Below, one piece after another: positions 35,661 through 47,669 of a stretch of DNA of 64,000 bases (the stretch's first letter is position 1; each line of letters opens with the position of its first letter). Below the pieces are notes generated by a model. That model was not told the origin of the DNA and ran no database searches. It saw nothing but the letters and a program-made list of their open reading frames with translations. A program made the translations under genes and the position numbers. The stretch is taken from contig JACGCM010001798.1 in NCBI GenBank assembly GCA_014058105.1, positions 2,735,001 through 2,799,000 of the forward strand. Direction: 5' to 3'. The DNA is from Kingdonia uniflora (Eukaryota > Streptophyta > Magnoliopsida > Ranunculales > Circaeasteraceae).

Positions 35661-36142
35661 ACATGGACACATGCGTGTTGTACTCATTTTCCTGATAGGG
35701 CAGTTTTTATCATAGGAGGTTTTACTGGCTGGAGGTTTTGATGAGGCAACGTAAACGCATCCACAACCCATACAGGGAATATGATTGTACTATTTCCCTG
35801 TACAGTTTTTTGCCCAAGGGGGTTTTGCTAGGCAGAGGTTTAAATGAGGCAAGTCGTCCTAGTATGGAACACCCCAAGGGGGAGTATTAGGAGTTTGGTC
35901 CAAGCCCAAGCTAGGAACCCAACAGGGTTAGGGTGTCCTATACGAACTCCTAACAAACCCATAGGCCCGATAGGGTTATGGGGAGAGTTTGAGTAGATTA
36001 GGGAATCTTTTTGGGTAGTCTATATATATTACTGTACTATGTACATAGAACACAGCTATGATGAATTAATAAATCTCTTTCTCTCTCTCCCTTATTCATA
36101 AGCTATATTGTTATATTGCTCTAGATTTATCATCTCCCAACA

Positions 36143-36405
36143 ATAGTTAAATTGTTCTCGTTTTTAGTTTCCAGCTTATGAAAATTAGAGTGATTGTTAG
36201 GAACAAGTTCGGTTTGGATCCGACCCAAATTGGGTTTGGGTGACCCACCGGCTTCTAACCCAACCCACTAAACCTAGGGTTTGTGGGGAGACTTGTAGAG
36301 ACCTGTTATAGCCTCCTATATATACATCTTTAGGCTCGTGTTATCTGCAACTTAACAAGTTCATCTAATAAAGGCTTTTTCTCCCTATATTATGTTATAT
36401 TCTAT
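36143..36405. repeat. Remainder of array unit 6
   Basis: Continues unit 6 after the copia insertion ('atagttaaattgttctcg') and ends at 'attatgttat', beyond which the sequence differs from the other units. It is longer than the homologous parts of other units because it keeps about 50 extra bp around 36,216-36,296 that the array copies lack. Confidence 0.85.
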
Positions 36406-36457
36406 GTGTGTGTGCATGATTAGTAGATAGCTGTTGAAAATGCTTTTGTTCTCAACA
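36195..36457 (+). repeat. 5' LTR of copia element 2
   Basis: 263 bp with TG...CA ends and a TATA-like box, followed by 'cgactcatag', analogous to the 'cgttatcatc' that follows the copia 1 LTR. Its first ~210 bp are the segment present in every URM1 array unit. Confidence 0.65.
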
Positions 36458-38630
36458 CGACTCATAGAGTTTTGAGGTGAAAGATATCCTCTTCGCAATT
36501 TCCTCATAACGTTTTTTTTTTTTTTTTGCGAATAGGAATAAATTGAATTCCTCGTTGAATCTTATCGTTTTATACTTGCACATATGTTAGATCTACACAT
36601 GCATATGTTTTTAGATCTGAATAGGTGAAAAGAAATTAGGTTTTTGGCAATTTTTACCCTTTTTACCTAATTTATACTATTTTCCAATGGCTATTTTCAA
36701 AGGTATTTTAGGGTGCTTTTTTCGACAACACTAGATTATAGTAGTAATTTTGTTACGCAACCTGAATTCCCACGATTGTGTGGGTATAATATGTTCACAA
36801 TAGAAGTGCCCCGCTCTCCGTGAAACTGACCGTAAAAATGGCCAAAAATCATTGCCTAAAACAGAAAAAACCTATCGGCAGTTGACCTCATGATGACGTC
36901 AGCAAACTAGGTCAGCTGACGTCACCTGAGGGTTTGACCCTGCTGACGTCAGCAGACTAGATCTACTAACGTCACCCTGACGTTAGCAGACATGACACAT
37001 GTCCCTGCTGCGAACATCATTAATATTGTTAGGTAGGTCCCACAGTGCTGATGTGGCACTCAACCACTCGCTGAGTTAGTGGTCGCCACTTATGACGTGG
37101 CATAACCCCACTAGTTGATGTGGCATGGGGGTAGGCCCTACTTGACTAACACGACTTTTCCACGTGTCAAATGACGTCATCTGCTAATGTGGCGGTCCCG
37201 AACCCCACCGTCTGATGTGGCGATGACCCATGTCAGGCCATATGCCATGATGACCTGGCACCCCGGGTCCCTCATGCTGACATGGCACCACCATGTTTTA
37301 TGTTGACGTGGTACCTACGGGTGCCATGTGCTAAGGTGTCAGACATGACCCACTGAGCTGACGTGTTACGACGATGTATTAGGCTACATGACTAGACCAT
37401 GTGCATCCACATATCACGATAATGTGTGGCCATGTGTCTGAGTGATACGTCACTTGATCCAGACCCGATCCAACTCCAGTCCAGATCAAGCCAAACCAGT
37501 TCTAACTTGACCCAGACTCACTCTACACCCGATTCAGACCCAATTTTTGGATCTGAACTAGATTCAGACCATCCAGACCGGGTCAGTCCTATTTTATTTT
37601 TTTATTACGGTTTTGACCTCAATGAGGACCCTATTTTTTATTTGTTTTGGAAAAATATTTTTATATGGTTAGCACACTATAGTTTTCCAGGATGGACTCT
37701 TTTATATTATATATAAATAAATGTTTTAACCTACCTTGTCTCTTATGAAAGCTAATAGGGTTGTAAAACACGGTATGCCCTTAGATACTAGTTATTCTAA
37801 CCGAGGTCAGAGATAACACATAACAATGACTAATTCATATACGACTTAGAGTCAATCCTGAATACACTCTAATGCTCAGGACATTATTAATCACTCAATC
37901 CCTATGAACTAGTCTTGTTCCTAAAAATGTGACTTCCGAGGAACCAATTTTTCGCAACTAAGTGTAATTAGATGTTAGCATCTAGAAGTATATAAGACAT
38001 TATAGCACCTTGATATACTACCAGATAGTTAGTTTTAAAATATAATTTATCTACCTATCTAGGGAACTAATCAACAGAATTCGGGGATAGTAACCACTCA
38101 TCTGCTAAACATCTAATATCCCCACATATTCGTAGCAAATAGGTCATTTAGATAGAATATACATTCCTTATATAGAACATTGAGGCTTAGAACACCCTCA
38201 GTGGTTAGATAAGGACCACAACATCGGGTAGTTTTGAATAGCTACTTTGGCTAAGGCCCTATTAAAATATACTTCAATGTTAAGGTCAATTATTTACTAG
38301 GTAAACACATGATTTAACAGTACTTCATAAGTATTTTGACATGAACAATGTTCATTTAAAAATAATGATTGGTAATCATTACCTTGAATACTCTAAATTG
38401 CCTTATACCAAAAATGTTTATCGAATACTACTACCGGTATTGATTTACATGCATAGTAGATGTTGGCGATACTCAGAACATTGAGTACCTCCCATACTGC
38501 AACTCTAGTTGGTTCCAACAAACTTGACCTATATGGATTCCGATATTCATCTGCCTCTGCAGAATCTTGACAAGACTATTGTTGAGAACAATTAATGAGT
38601 TTCTAGTCAACAAAGCCAATGTATTGATTG
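36458..38630 (+). other. Leader of copia element 2 with ACGT-core motif cluster
   Basis: No protein recognised. Between about 36,890 and 37,400 there are many TGACGTCA, TGACGTGG and TGATGTGGCA words, three of them the palindrome TGACGTCA. The later part (37,740-38,300) aligns loosely with 30,230-30,840 of copia 1. Confidence 0.6.
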
Positions 38631-41600
38631 CACCCCCACCCCCATATTCAGGAGGACCTGATAATGGATTACCTACCTAATCTAGTATCATATCACTATG
38701 CGTCAGTAGTACTGCTCCACTGTGATGTTATGTAGAGAAATAATTAAGGAAAAATATAAATATTTAGCATATTCTATTAACTTTCCACGCTTTTAATATT
38801 ATACTTTTTGCAAATATATGATAGCTCACTACCTAAGTTTTAGTCATTCCTGAGCAAAATGATTGTTGTTGGTTGAAAACCACAAGCTCATGTTTTCTAA
38901 GCATACCCATGTGTCGGCGTCAAACAATGCCAGGTTGGTGAAAGAGAAGCTGCAGACAAGATCGTAGCCGTATATAGGGGAGAGGTGGTAACATTGGTAG
39001 GATTTATATTCTAACAAGGGGAATACGACGTTTACCTACATATGGACCGAATTGGAAAATGAGGAATTAGAAGCTGGACACGGAAGAGTTAGGCACTGGG
39101 CGCGGGACTGTAAAGTACCCAAACGATCCAAAAAGATCAGCCCTGACCTTATCACGTGACCACGACTGGGGTAAACATTGCAATAGCAGATTCTAAAGCC
39201 ACATTTCTTCTAAGATAACTTTGTAGTTTAGATCATGTTCAAGAGTGATCAGTATTAGAGTCTCTACAGATGAGTGATGTCACTTACAGAATATTACCAA
39301 GTAGTAACTTTACTTGTTGCGAGTAGTAGTTTTACTTCATTAGTACTACCTTAAGTACTATATTTGATTGAGTTGAAACTCTTCATTGATTAGCTTCTTC
39401 AAATGCCCGTGACATGCACTAATTAAGTATCCCATCTATGAGAACTCATTTTGTTATGTGATTATTCAACGTATGATAGTTGACCTACTATAAGCAACCT
39501 GCCCAAAGGAATTCTCTCCTCATAGAGCATTATTTGCTTATAGAGCATTCACTGATAATCGTAGAAGTTGTGACACATATCTAAGAGATAGTAGTACCAC
39601 ACACTCGATGCCTTTTAAAATATGCAAATATTTCTCTTTTTTAACCTTGTGAATCTAGGATGTCACGATTATCACTACCCCGACCAACGTGATAGAAGGT
39701 ACTGGAGGTGTCACGCTATTACTCCCTAACGGTACAATACTAAGTATTCAATCCACTTTATATGCTAGTAAGTCCAATGGTGATTAACAAAGCTTTAGGG
39801 ACATATATGATAATAGTTATCAAGTACCTACATGATAATGGTTATCATGTAGATAGAAGACAATGACAACCAGGTTATGTGTGTTATATCCACGTCTAAA
39901 GGTCAAAAAATAGTATTGAAATGGTTTCCAATATACTCCTCTAGACTAAGATAATGAGGAGGATTATCGAGAATATTTTCCAATTTTCCTTTAAAGGGGA
40001 GAAGATCTAGAGAGTGTCCGTGTGATGATTGCTTTCAAGGAAAGCCTGGTCCTAGTATGACCAAGGTAGAGTGACATCTCCAACCTTTTTTCCAACGTAT
40101 CCATGGAGACATATGTGGACCTATCCATCAACATAGTGGCCCCCTTTGAATATTTATGGCCACAATAAACATATCTCAGAGATGGTTTACGTTTACCTAT
40201 TATTATCAATTAGGAATGCAATATTAGCATAACTTCTCACTAAGATCATTAGATTGTAGGCTCAGTTTCTGGATCGATCGATCAATTCGATATGACTTGA
40301 CAGAGTTGGTAATTTTACCTCCCACATATTTGAAAATTATTGTACCATTAATGGGATAGATAGTGAGCATAATGAGTAACCCATTTCCATACCCATCTCG
40401 AGTTGGCAGAGAACTTAATCTAGCAATTGGAGTTAATCGTTAGGCCATTGTTATTACATTTACTGCTTCTGGCTAGTAGTGGGCCATGCATTCTTGCTCT
40501 CTATAACATTGATTAAAGTTCACCTGATAGCGAATCATTAGCTTTTCCCAAAGCAACTAGTAACTAGGTGAGAGCCTAGTGTCGCCCTTCTATGCACATC
40601 TTAATATGTTATTACACCTCTTCAATGCACGAAGTTGGGTCCCCAACATCAGCCTAGAATTTAGGTGGGCTGCGATTCGTCGTCTATTTTTAGATATTTG
40701 AAACTCACTGGCGGCGTATTTACTGCATATCAGATTATCACTTTGATGAGACAACATTTCTTAGCATTTGGGGGAGATGCGACAGATAATACCTTGGGAT
40801 ATACCATCGTTGTCTCATCTAGATCTCTTTATACAAGATTGTGACAATAAGGTCCAACAGATTCTTTACTTGCAACAGGTACAGATGAATTGCTTAGAAG
40901 ATTTTAATGAATCTGCTAGAGTGACCAATGTGCATGTACCTACAAGTAATGCACCTACACAGCGAGACGTTCTGAGGGAACTAGTGTGCTTCTCACAAAT
41001 GAATCTAAGACTCGCGATATGCGCAGAGTGCCATTGGAAGTAAGTATTCTGACTCAACGAATAATAGAATAAGGGACAAGATATGGCTTATGGTGTAGTC
41101 GGTTCATCGAGAATAGAACCACCCACCGACCATGCAATAGTAGTTATGCGGCAAGTTGATGCATTATGAGAGAAGCCCATCATGGCACATGTATATGTTA
41201 ATAAAGAAATATCGATCTATTATGTTTGTAATGGTACACTATAGGATCGCTCAATAGTGATCCTCGATAACACATTTACCCTTGCTGCTACGCTAGACAT
41301 TTAAGATGAGGATTCTGAACCACTTACTGTAAATGACTGTGTGTTATTGTACATTGGCTAAAGTGGGCGTCTGGAATCCAAGTGGAGCCCAGCTCACCAA
41401 TAAAATGCGATATGATGCTATAGAGCATGTCGGATATAAATGGGAAATCGTACGAAATGTAATGAACTCGGAGAGACCATTACGTTAAGGCGAGATTTCT
41501 CTCAAGAGACCTGACATCGATTGCGATGAGACATATTATCCGTTTATGGATGTTATAACATTCCAGTACTTGATCAGTATGTTAGTTGTCTAGGGCATGC

Positions 41601-42250
41601 TAGACACGCACACGTCTTATGTAGGTAACATATATCTATACGGGAAACTTAATAGAGACGTTTACAAGAAGCTACCCGAGCGGTGTAAGATTACGGAAGT
41701 AATTAAGCCCAACGCACGAGATGCGTACTTAATAAGCTGGATAAGTCACTGCTGGCTTGAAGCAATCAAGGCTCATGTGGCTCAATATGCCGACTAAGTA
41801 TTTGAAGGTCGAGGACTTTGCAAATAGTCTTATCTGCCCATTAATTTTTACTTAGAACACAAATACTGGCTTAGTCATAATAAATGTGTACTAGATGATC
41901 TGGGTATCATCAGAACTTTAGGGGAGATCATGAGAGCTGTTGAATACCTTAAAAAAATCAAAATGAAAAATCTTGGGATATCAAGTATTATGATGATTTA
42001 CAGATCTAAAATCTTGGTAGTGGTATACCCGTTCTATATGCGATATGGATACAACTCACAGCTTGAGCCCGCCTTTGATAGTCCATCACCTGAAGGTGGA
42101 CAAGGATATCTTCCACCCTCCTGATGAAGGGGAGGAACTCCTAGGGCCTGAGGTACCATATCTGGGAGCAATTAATATTTTGCTTTACTAAGCCAGGTGT
42201 ACTAAACCTGATATCACATTCGCAATGAATTGTTTGGCTTACCATAGTTC

Positions 42251-43140
42251 CACTCCTACCTGTAGTAGCATATTTCCAAGATTTAATAAGAAGAAGCCAA
42301 CAGAATTTAGTCAAAAATATTCTATCATTCGAGAAAATTTCACATCTACAACTATAGAGTTCGACCCACTATAGTGGTCGTTATGCTTGGCCAAATAAAA
42401 TCGTTGCAGGGAGATCCGCAAAGTTTGTTCACTACCCGCCAAAATAGGAAACTGTTTTGTTTTTGTAACTGCCTGTTGTATCTACTATAAATATAGGCAG
42501 AGAATATGTTAATCTGATCCGCAACTCTACTATTCAGATATTCTTATGTTCTTACTGTTCAAACAATTATAATAATTGAAGTTTCTGATCACTTGAAAGT
42601 AACCGATTTCGATTAATTTAGGTCTAAATTAATAGATCTGAATTCCTTTGAATTAATGATCTAACTTTAACCTAATTCAAATTAATTCAATTATCTAGTG
42701 TCAATAAGCAATTGGAAATTAAACATAAAACCAAAAAATTTAACCCTGTGGTTTCTCAGGAGAAAAACCCACAGGTCATTGTCGAATCACCCGACAGCTA
42801 AACAATCCACTATTGAAAATGAATTACAAGAATTTAATTACTTACAGACTCGATAAACACATCTTGTGTTTGCCTTTCTTCTAATCAAGCTCATATCAAT
42901 TGATTCCTCATTCTCGCAACTCCCTTTGTTCTCACAACGCCTCGCCTCAGATAACGTACCAAAGCTTCAAAGCTTGAATCACTCAAACTTTATAAATCAA
43001 TGATTAGGTTTTCTCAATTTCTCTAATTAATTTGATTTAAGTTTTACTTCGCATTGAATCGTTCGTTAAAATCTCTCCTCTCTCTAAATATCAAGCTCTA
43101 AAAAAATAGGTTTTGGAAGAGGTAAGTTATGAAAAAAAAA
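42251..43140. other. LTR-like non-coding stretch
   Basis: A TATA-like CTATAAATATAGG near 42,484 suggests another LTR fragment, but its borders were not found. The rest is AT-rich with no recognised gene. Confidence 0.3.
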
Positions 43141-43400
43141 AAAAAAAATTGCTGAAATTGAAGAGGGCATCGACCCGGATTTCACGATTTTTATTGAAGG
43201 CAAACTGGGTGATAAAAAGAGTAGACAATCGTTCGAAGCTTTGGATCGAGCCATTAGGGAGGTTGTAGTCCATTTGAGAGGGTGTCTGTCAGACTGGTGG
43301 GAAACATACGACACAAGAGGTGGTCGACTGTCGAATACAGGCTCAGGGCATTTTAGAATTCGAGGACATGTGATTGAGGGTCGGTATTGCGGTACTTGCT
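43141..43400 (+). pseudogene. Unrecognised coding-like fragment
   Basis: Directly after an A-rich run (43,131-43,148) one plus frame stays open for about 80 codons, including DPDFTIFIEGKLGDKKSRQS and EALDRAIREVVVHLRG, then meets a stop. Composition looks protein-like (regular charge, no low complexity). No family was recognised. It may be a fragment of a transposon protein or a retro-copied gene. Confidence 0.3.
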
Positions 43401-45089
43401 GATTTTTGGAGCGTGGAAGTTTTGTGGTACCTCGACGGCGAGGAATTTAGGGCAGAGGGGGTTGTTTACCCGACTCCGAGAGTTCGGCGTGGGGTTCGCG
43501 CTGATGTGAATAACGACATAGATTTTTTGATCGAGTTCCTGGTTATGAAACAATTGTTGATCTTTCTTTTGGTGAAAAGGACAAGGTTTTTACATGTTGA
43601 TGACAAACTAAGTGAAGGTCTTCATACTCCATTTGTGCACTGAACTCGGAGACATTTTTATTTCCCCTACATTAACGGTTTGGCAATGCTATCAATAACA
43701 CTAACAAGTCAGTTCTCCAACACATGCAATTACACCAACCTTCTTAAACCTAGTTAATTACTTGTCTACAATATCATTAATCAATCCTTAAAAGAAAACG
43801 TTAATAAAATTACAAAACAAGTATCTTGTTCTTTGGAATATTATTTGAGTTAAAAATGTCACCAGATACTTAACACAAAAAAGGGAACTCCGGTAGAATT
43901 CATGATAAATGTTGATATTTATTCTAGTGAAAAGGAATAGTTTTTCACACGATGAAAAACCATTTGGCACAGTTACTCTAACATGTCAATTTCCAACACG
44001 TATCTAATTTCACCAACCCTCTTAATTAGGGTTGTCAATGGATCAAATTGATACCGGATGTATACAAATCCGTACCCAATCCAAAGTTCTACCAGGTGAA
44101 TCCAAATTCAAATAAGAGAAGCCTTATCCAAATCCAATCAAAATCCGATTGTTATTCGGATATCCAAATCCCAACCTGAATTCAAATAATGTACACAAAA
44201 TTAGTTATTTGCTTCAATAAAATGAGATTTGACGCCTACAATAATATATTTACACATACCAAAAGTTGAGAAAATCTATATAATAATATATTTATACTCA
44301 AATGAGAAATATAATATTCTAACTAAATTAGATTTTTTTTATAGAAATAGTTATGGGGAAGGATTTAGAGACACTCAAAAACGAGACACTAAAGTCTTAC
44401 TCAAAAGGAACCACACATCTCTAGAGATGAGCGGTCCTCATAATAGAGGAGGTGGGCAAGAAAAACCCAATTAATATTAGGTGGAAAATGAGTTGGTAGA
44501 GACTCACTCCCTCTCTCTTCACGTGGGCAAATATTTTTCTCTTTCTCTCTCTCTCTTCTCTGCAGTTTCAAATTTGAAAACAGACCTCTCATTTTTATCT
44601 CTTTTACTCAGATCTGGTTTCTTTTGTTTCTCTCTCGGTCTAGAACAATGGCGGATTTGATAATTTGAAATCTCTTTATTACTCTTTCTCTCTCTTACAG
44701 AAACAATAGAAGAGATCCTTCAAACTCGATTTCTCGCCATTAGAGATTAACTCATTGCTACCATTAGAGATGAACTAATTTTTGGATTTGTTTCTCTCTC
44801 CTCTCTCTCTCTCCTTTGGTTGGTTATTTTTCTCTTAGTCCCGTTAGATTTCACTCAAGAAGCAGCAATTTTTAGTTCAAATGGGTTGGTTTTGTGGCTG
44901 ATTTTACCATCAATCAAGTCTTATATGCCCCTCTACTCTTTCTATATCTCTCTCATCGAAGACCGGTTATTGGTTATGAACTCTCTTGAATTTTAGTGGT
45001 GAAATCAGCTTTGAAGATAGGGTGTTTTTGAACCTTCGAACTATCGTCTTCTTCGATCAGTCTTTCAAACTACCGCAAAAGAACAATGT

Positions 45090-46050
45090 TGGGTTCGCAA
45101 TTTACCCATTTATATATTGTCGATTTCGACAATTTACCCATCAATATATTGTCGATTTCGACAATTTACCCATCAATATATTGCCGATTTCGACAATAAT
45201 GTAAATCAGACCATATATAATAATAGCCCACTAAGGGCACATGCGTCAATGACTGAATCTTCTAAGTAATTTCTTAGACAAACAAGGGCACATGCGTCAT
45301 TGACTTAATCTTCTAAGTAATTTCTTAGACAAACAAGGGCACGTGCGTCATTGACTGTGGGCTAGCTATCTTTAATAATTATTGCGGTTAATTATTGTGG
45401 TGAATTGCTATATATTGTCGATTTCGACAATTTACCCATCCATATATTGTCGGGTTCGACAATTTGATTGATAATTAGTATCCAATATTGTCCATATATT
45501 GTCGATTTCGACAATACTTATGATCGACAATTTACCCATCCATATATTGTCGGGTTCGACAATTTGATTGATAATGAGCATCAAATATTGTCCATATATT
45601 GTCGATTTCGACAATACTTATGATCGACAATTTACCCATTCATATATTATCGATTTCGACAATTTACCCATCAATATATTATCGATTTCGACAATAATGT
45701 AAATCGGACCATATATAATAATAGCCTACCAAGGGCACATGCGTCATTGACTGTGGGCTAGCTATCTTTAACAATTATTGTGGAGAGTTGCTATATATTG
45801 TGGGTTCGACAATTTTATTGATAATGAGCATCCAATATTGTTTTCGTTATAATGAGCATCCAATATTGTTTTCGTTATAATGAACATTCAATATTGTCTT
45901 CGTTATTGTCGGGTTCGACAATTTCATTGATAATGAGCATCCAATATTATTTTCGTTATTGTCGGGATCGACAATTTCATTGTTAATGAGCATCCAATAT
46001 TGTTTTCATTATTGTCTGGTTCGACAATTTCATTGATAACTACTACCAAT
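45090..46050. repeat. Palindromic minisatellite (ATTGTCGATTTCGACAAT)
   Basis: About 14 copies of an 18-bp inverted repeat (ATTGTCG, 4-nt centre, CGACAAT, with variants) occur in two spacing contexts: about 31 bp with 'tttacccatcaatat', and about 50-60 bp with 'aatgagcatccaatattg'. A separate ~60-bp repeat with 'gggcacatgcgtcattgac' lies at 45,233-45,360 and again near 45,735. It lies inside the Mutator-like element and is not coding. Confidence 0.9.
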
Positions 46051-46319
46051 TTGTTAACCTACATAAATTCGTTTTCACTGTAGAGAATAAGGGTAATAAC
46101 CGCAAAAGAACAAAAAATTACTCTCCGGTGTTGTACTAGTTTTTTGAAGCCGACGAATTAGAGAGCCGAAAACTAAAATCGTAATCGATCTATGAAGGCG
46201 GTGAATTGATAGGCGGAGAGCGAGACTTCAAAATGTATAAATAGTTCTTCACTCTGACACGATGGGTTGTAGTCGTTCTTCTAGAGAAATTGATTTTTCT
46301 TTCTTCTCTAATGGCAGTC

Positions 46320-46320
<1 letters not shown>

Positions 46321-46359
<39 letters not shown>
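46321..46359. repeat. (GA)n microsatellite
   Basis: About 19 GA dinucleotides inside the Mutator-like element, in the right part that is complementary in composition to the CT-rich left part. Confidence 0.95.
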
Positions 46360-46362
<3 letters not shown>

Positions 46363-47669
46363 TTGGTCTTTTAAGAGAGAGATAGAGAGAGTGAGACTGT
46401 GATAGTGAGAGTGTATTCTACAATTCAAAACAAAACAATAATAGAGGGAGAGAAACACATCATTAGAGAGAGAAAGAGTTGGACACATCATTTCCACCTC
46501 ATTTTCCTATATAACAACTCCCAATTTTAGGAGCCACTCATCTCTATTAGTTGAGTGGTTTCTATTGAGTGAGACTTTAGTGTCTCGTTTTTTAGTGTCT
46601 CTAAATCCGCTCCCAAGAGTTATTGACATATATCTATATATATATAATATTTATGTACAAATAAAAATATATTTAAACTATTAGTATTATTAATCTAAAT
46701 CGGATGTATAACGGACTGGATAAGCTAACATTCAAATCTGAAACTACTTCGGATGCTAATTTGACATCTACCTGATCCGAGATTATAAAGATCAAATCCA
46801 AATCCAAATCCAAAATTTTCGGATCGGATCATATCAGATCCGGTTGTATTTCAGATCTCATCCAACCTATTGACAACTCTACTCTTAACCCCAGTAAATT
46901 AGCTCCCAACAGTATCTCCAATCCTCCAATTAAGGAACCATCAATAAAATTCTTGACAATCTTTTTTTCTTTATGGTACCTTATTTAACCTAAAGCTATC
47001 AACAAATAGTTCCCCCAAAAAAGGGGTTTTTGTAAGATTTTGAGACAACGTTGATGTTTGTTCAAATTTTTCACACGTTGATGAAATCTAATTAAGTGGC
47101 CGTCTCCATGCTCCAATTGGGCACAAAACATGATAGTATGAACTAGGGATCATATCATATAGCCAATGCAACCCAAAACATGATAGTATGAACATGACAA
47201 ATAATTGGGCAACCATTGGCGACTCTCCCAAACTTGTCCGCGGTTAGGGTTCGAGATGCTGATGATTAATTAAGCACGTTAACACCCATTTGATGCCCTA
47301 AATACAAAAGGGATAGGGCTTTGATTTGAAGTTCAATATATAGATAGTGTGTACAAACTACAAAGTAGTGTAGTGATACAGACATGGTGGGTGTGTACTT
47401 CGCGTGTGCTCTGCAAAATAAAGAGTCCAACAATGTACAAAAAAGAGTTTGGTCTCCTGTCGTCTTTTTTGGCGAGTGGGTAGTGTTGTTTTCACCATCA
47501 GACCAATATAGTAGCAAAGCAGTGATACTTCTACATCAACTTTACATGTATTGCACGTTCCTCACCTTATGTCGTATACTGGTGAATTCAGGTTGGTCCT
47601 ACTATTTTCAGCTTAAACATGTTGCTTCTTGTTGTTATGTAGTGTTGTTGAGACCACCATTTTAAAGCG

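Larger units (their letters stand above)
28977..36142 (+). mobile_element. Complete, inactive Ty1/copia element nested in the array
   Basis: A 7,166-bp element with two 258-bp LTRs (28,977-29,234 and 35,885-36,142) and a 5-bp target duplication ATAGT (28,972-28,976 and 36,143-36,147). The neighbouring units carry the unbroken site. LTRs end in CCCAACA; the left starts TGTTAAG, the right TATTAGG, so the terminal TG is lost on the right. I count about 35 differences over 258 bp (about 86% identity), so the insertion is old. A purine-rich ACCCCAAGGGGGAG precedes the 3' LTR. Domain order protease-integrase-RT-RNase H places it in Ty1/copia. Confidence 0.93.
36195..42250 (+). mobile_element. Second, heavily decayed Ty1/copia element, 3'-truncated
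   Basis: The 5' LTR is 36,195-36,457 (263 bp, TGTTAGGAAC to CTCAACA, TATATATACATC near 36,325). A leader similar in style to copia element 1 follows, then recognisable but broken gag (about 38,640), zinc knuckle HWARDCK (about 39,090), protease-like (about 39,560, DSSTTH), integrase (40,060-40,750) and RT (41,410-42,240) homologous to copia 1. Stops and frameshifts are everywhere. No 3' LTR was found, so the 3' end is deleted or unrecognisable. It belongs to the same broad family as copia 1 but is older or faster-decaying. Confidence 0.75.
44355..46614. mobile_element. Mutator-like (long-TIR) element nested in the hAT-like element
   Basis: The left end GGGGAAGGATTTAGAGACAC and the right end (reverse complement GGGAGCGGATTTAGAGACAC) start inverted repeats that stay similar for about 90 bp. 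The 9-bp flanks AATAGTTAT (44,346-44,354) and AAGAGTTAT (46,615-46,623) differ at one base. Long TIRs plus a 9-bp duplication fit Mutator-like elements. No transposase. The 2.26-kb interior holds CT/GA-rich tracts and the palindromic minisatellite. Confidence 0.8.
44027..46881. mobile_element. hAT-like non-autonomous element
   Basis: Ends are TAGGGTTGTCAATGG and, reverse-complemented, TAGAGTTGTCAATAGG. The 8-bp flanks CTCTTAAT (44,019-44,026) and CTCTTAAC (46,882-46,889) form a target duplication with one mismatch, as in hAT elements. Without the nested insert it is about 0.6 kb, non-coding, rich in 'ggatc' and 'aaatccgaa' words near both ends. Confidence 0.75.
43680..47150. repeat. Dispersed repeat copy split by a DNA transposon
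   Basis: 43,680-44,018 and 46,890-47,150 together resemble the repeats at 2.8-3.3 kb ('ccaaccctcttaa', 'atcctccaatt', 'aaaattcttgaca', 'cacgttgatgaa', 'attgggcaca'). The interruption is the hAT-like element 44,027-46,881. Confidence 0.5.
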
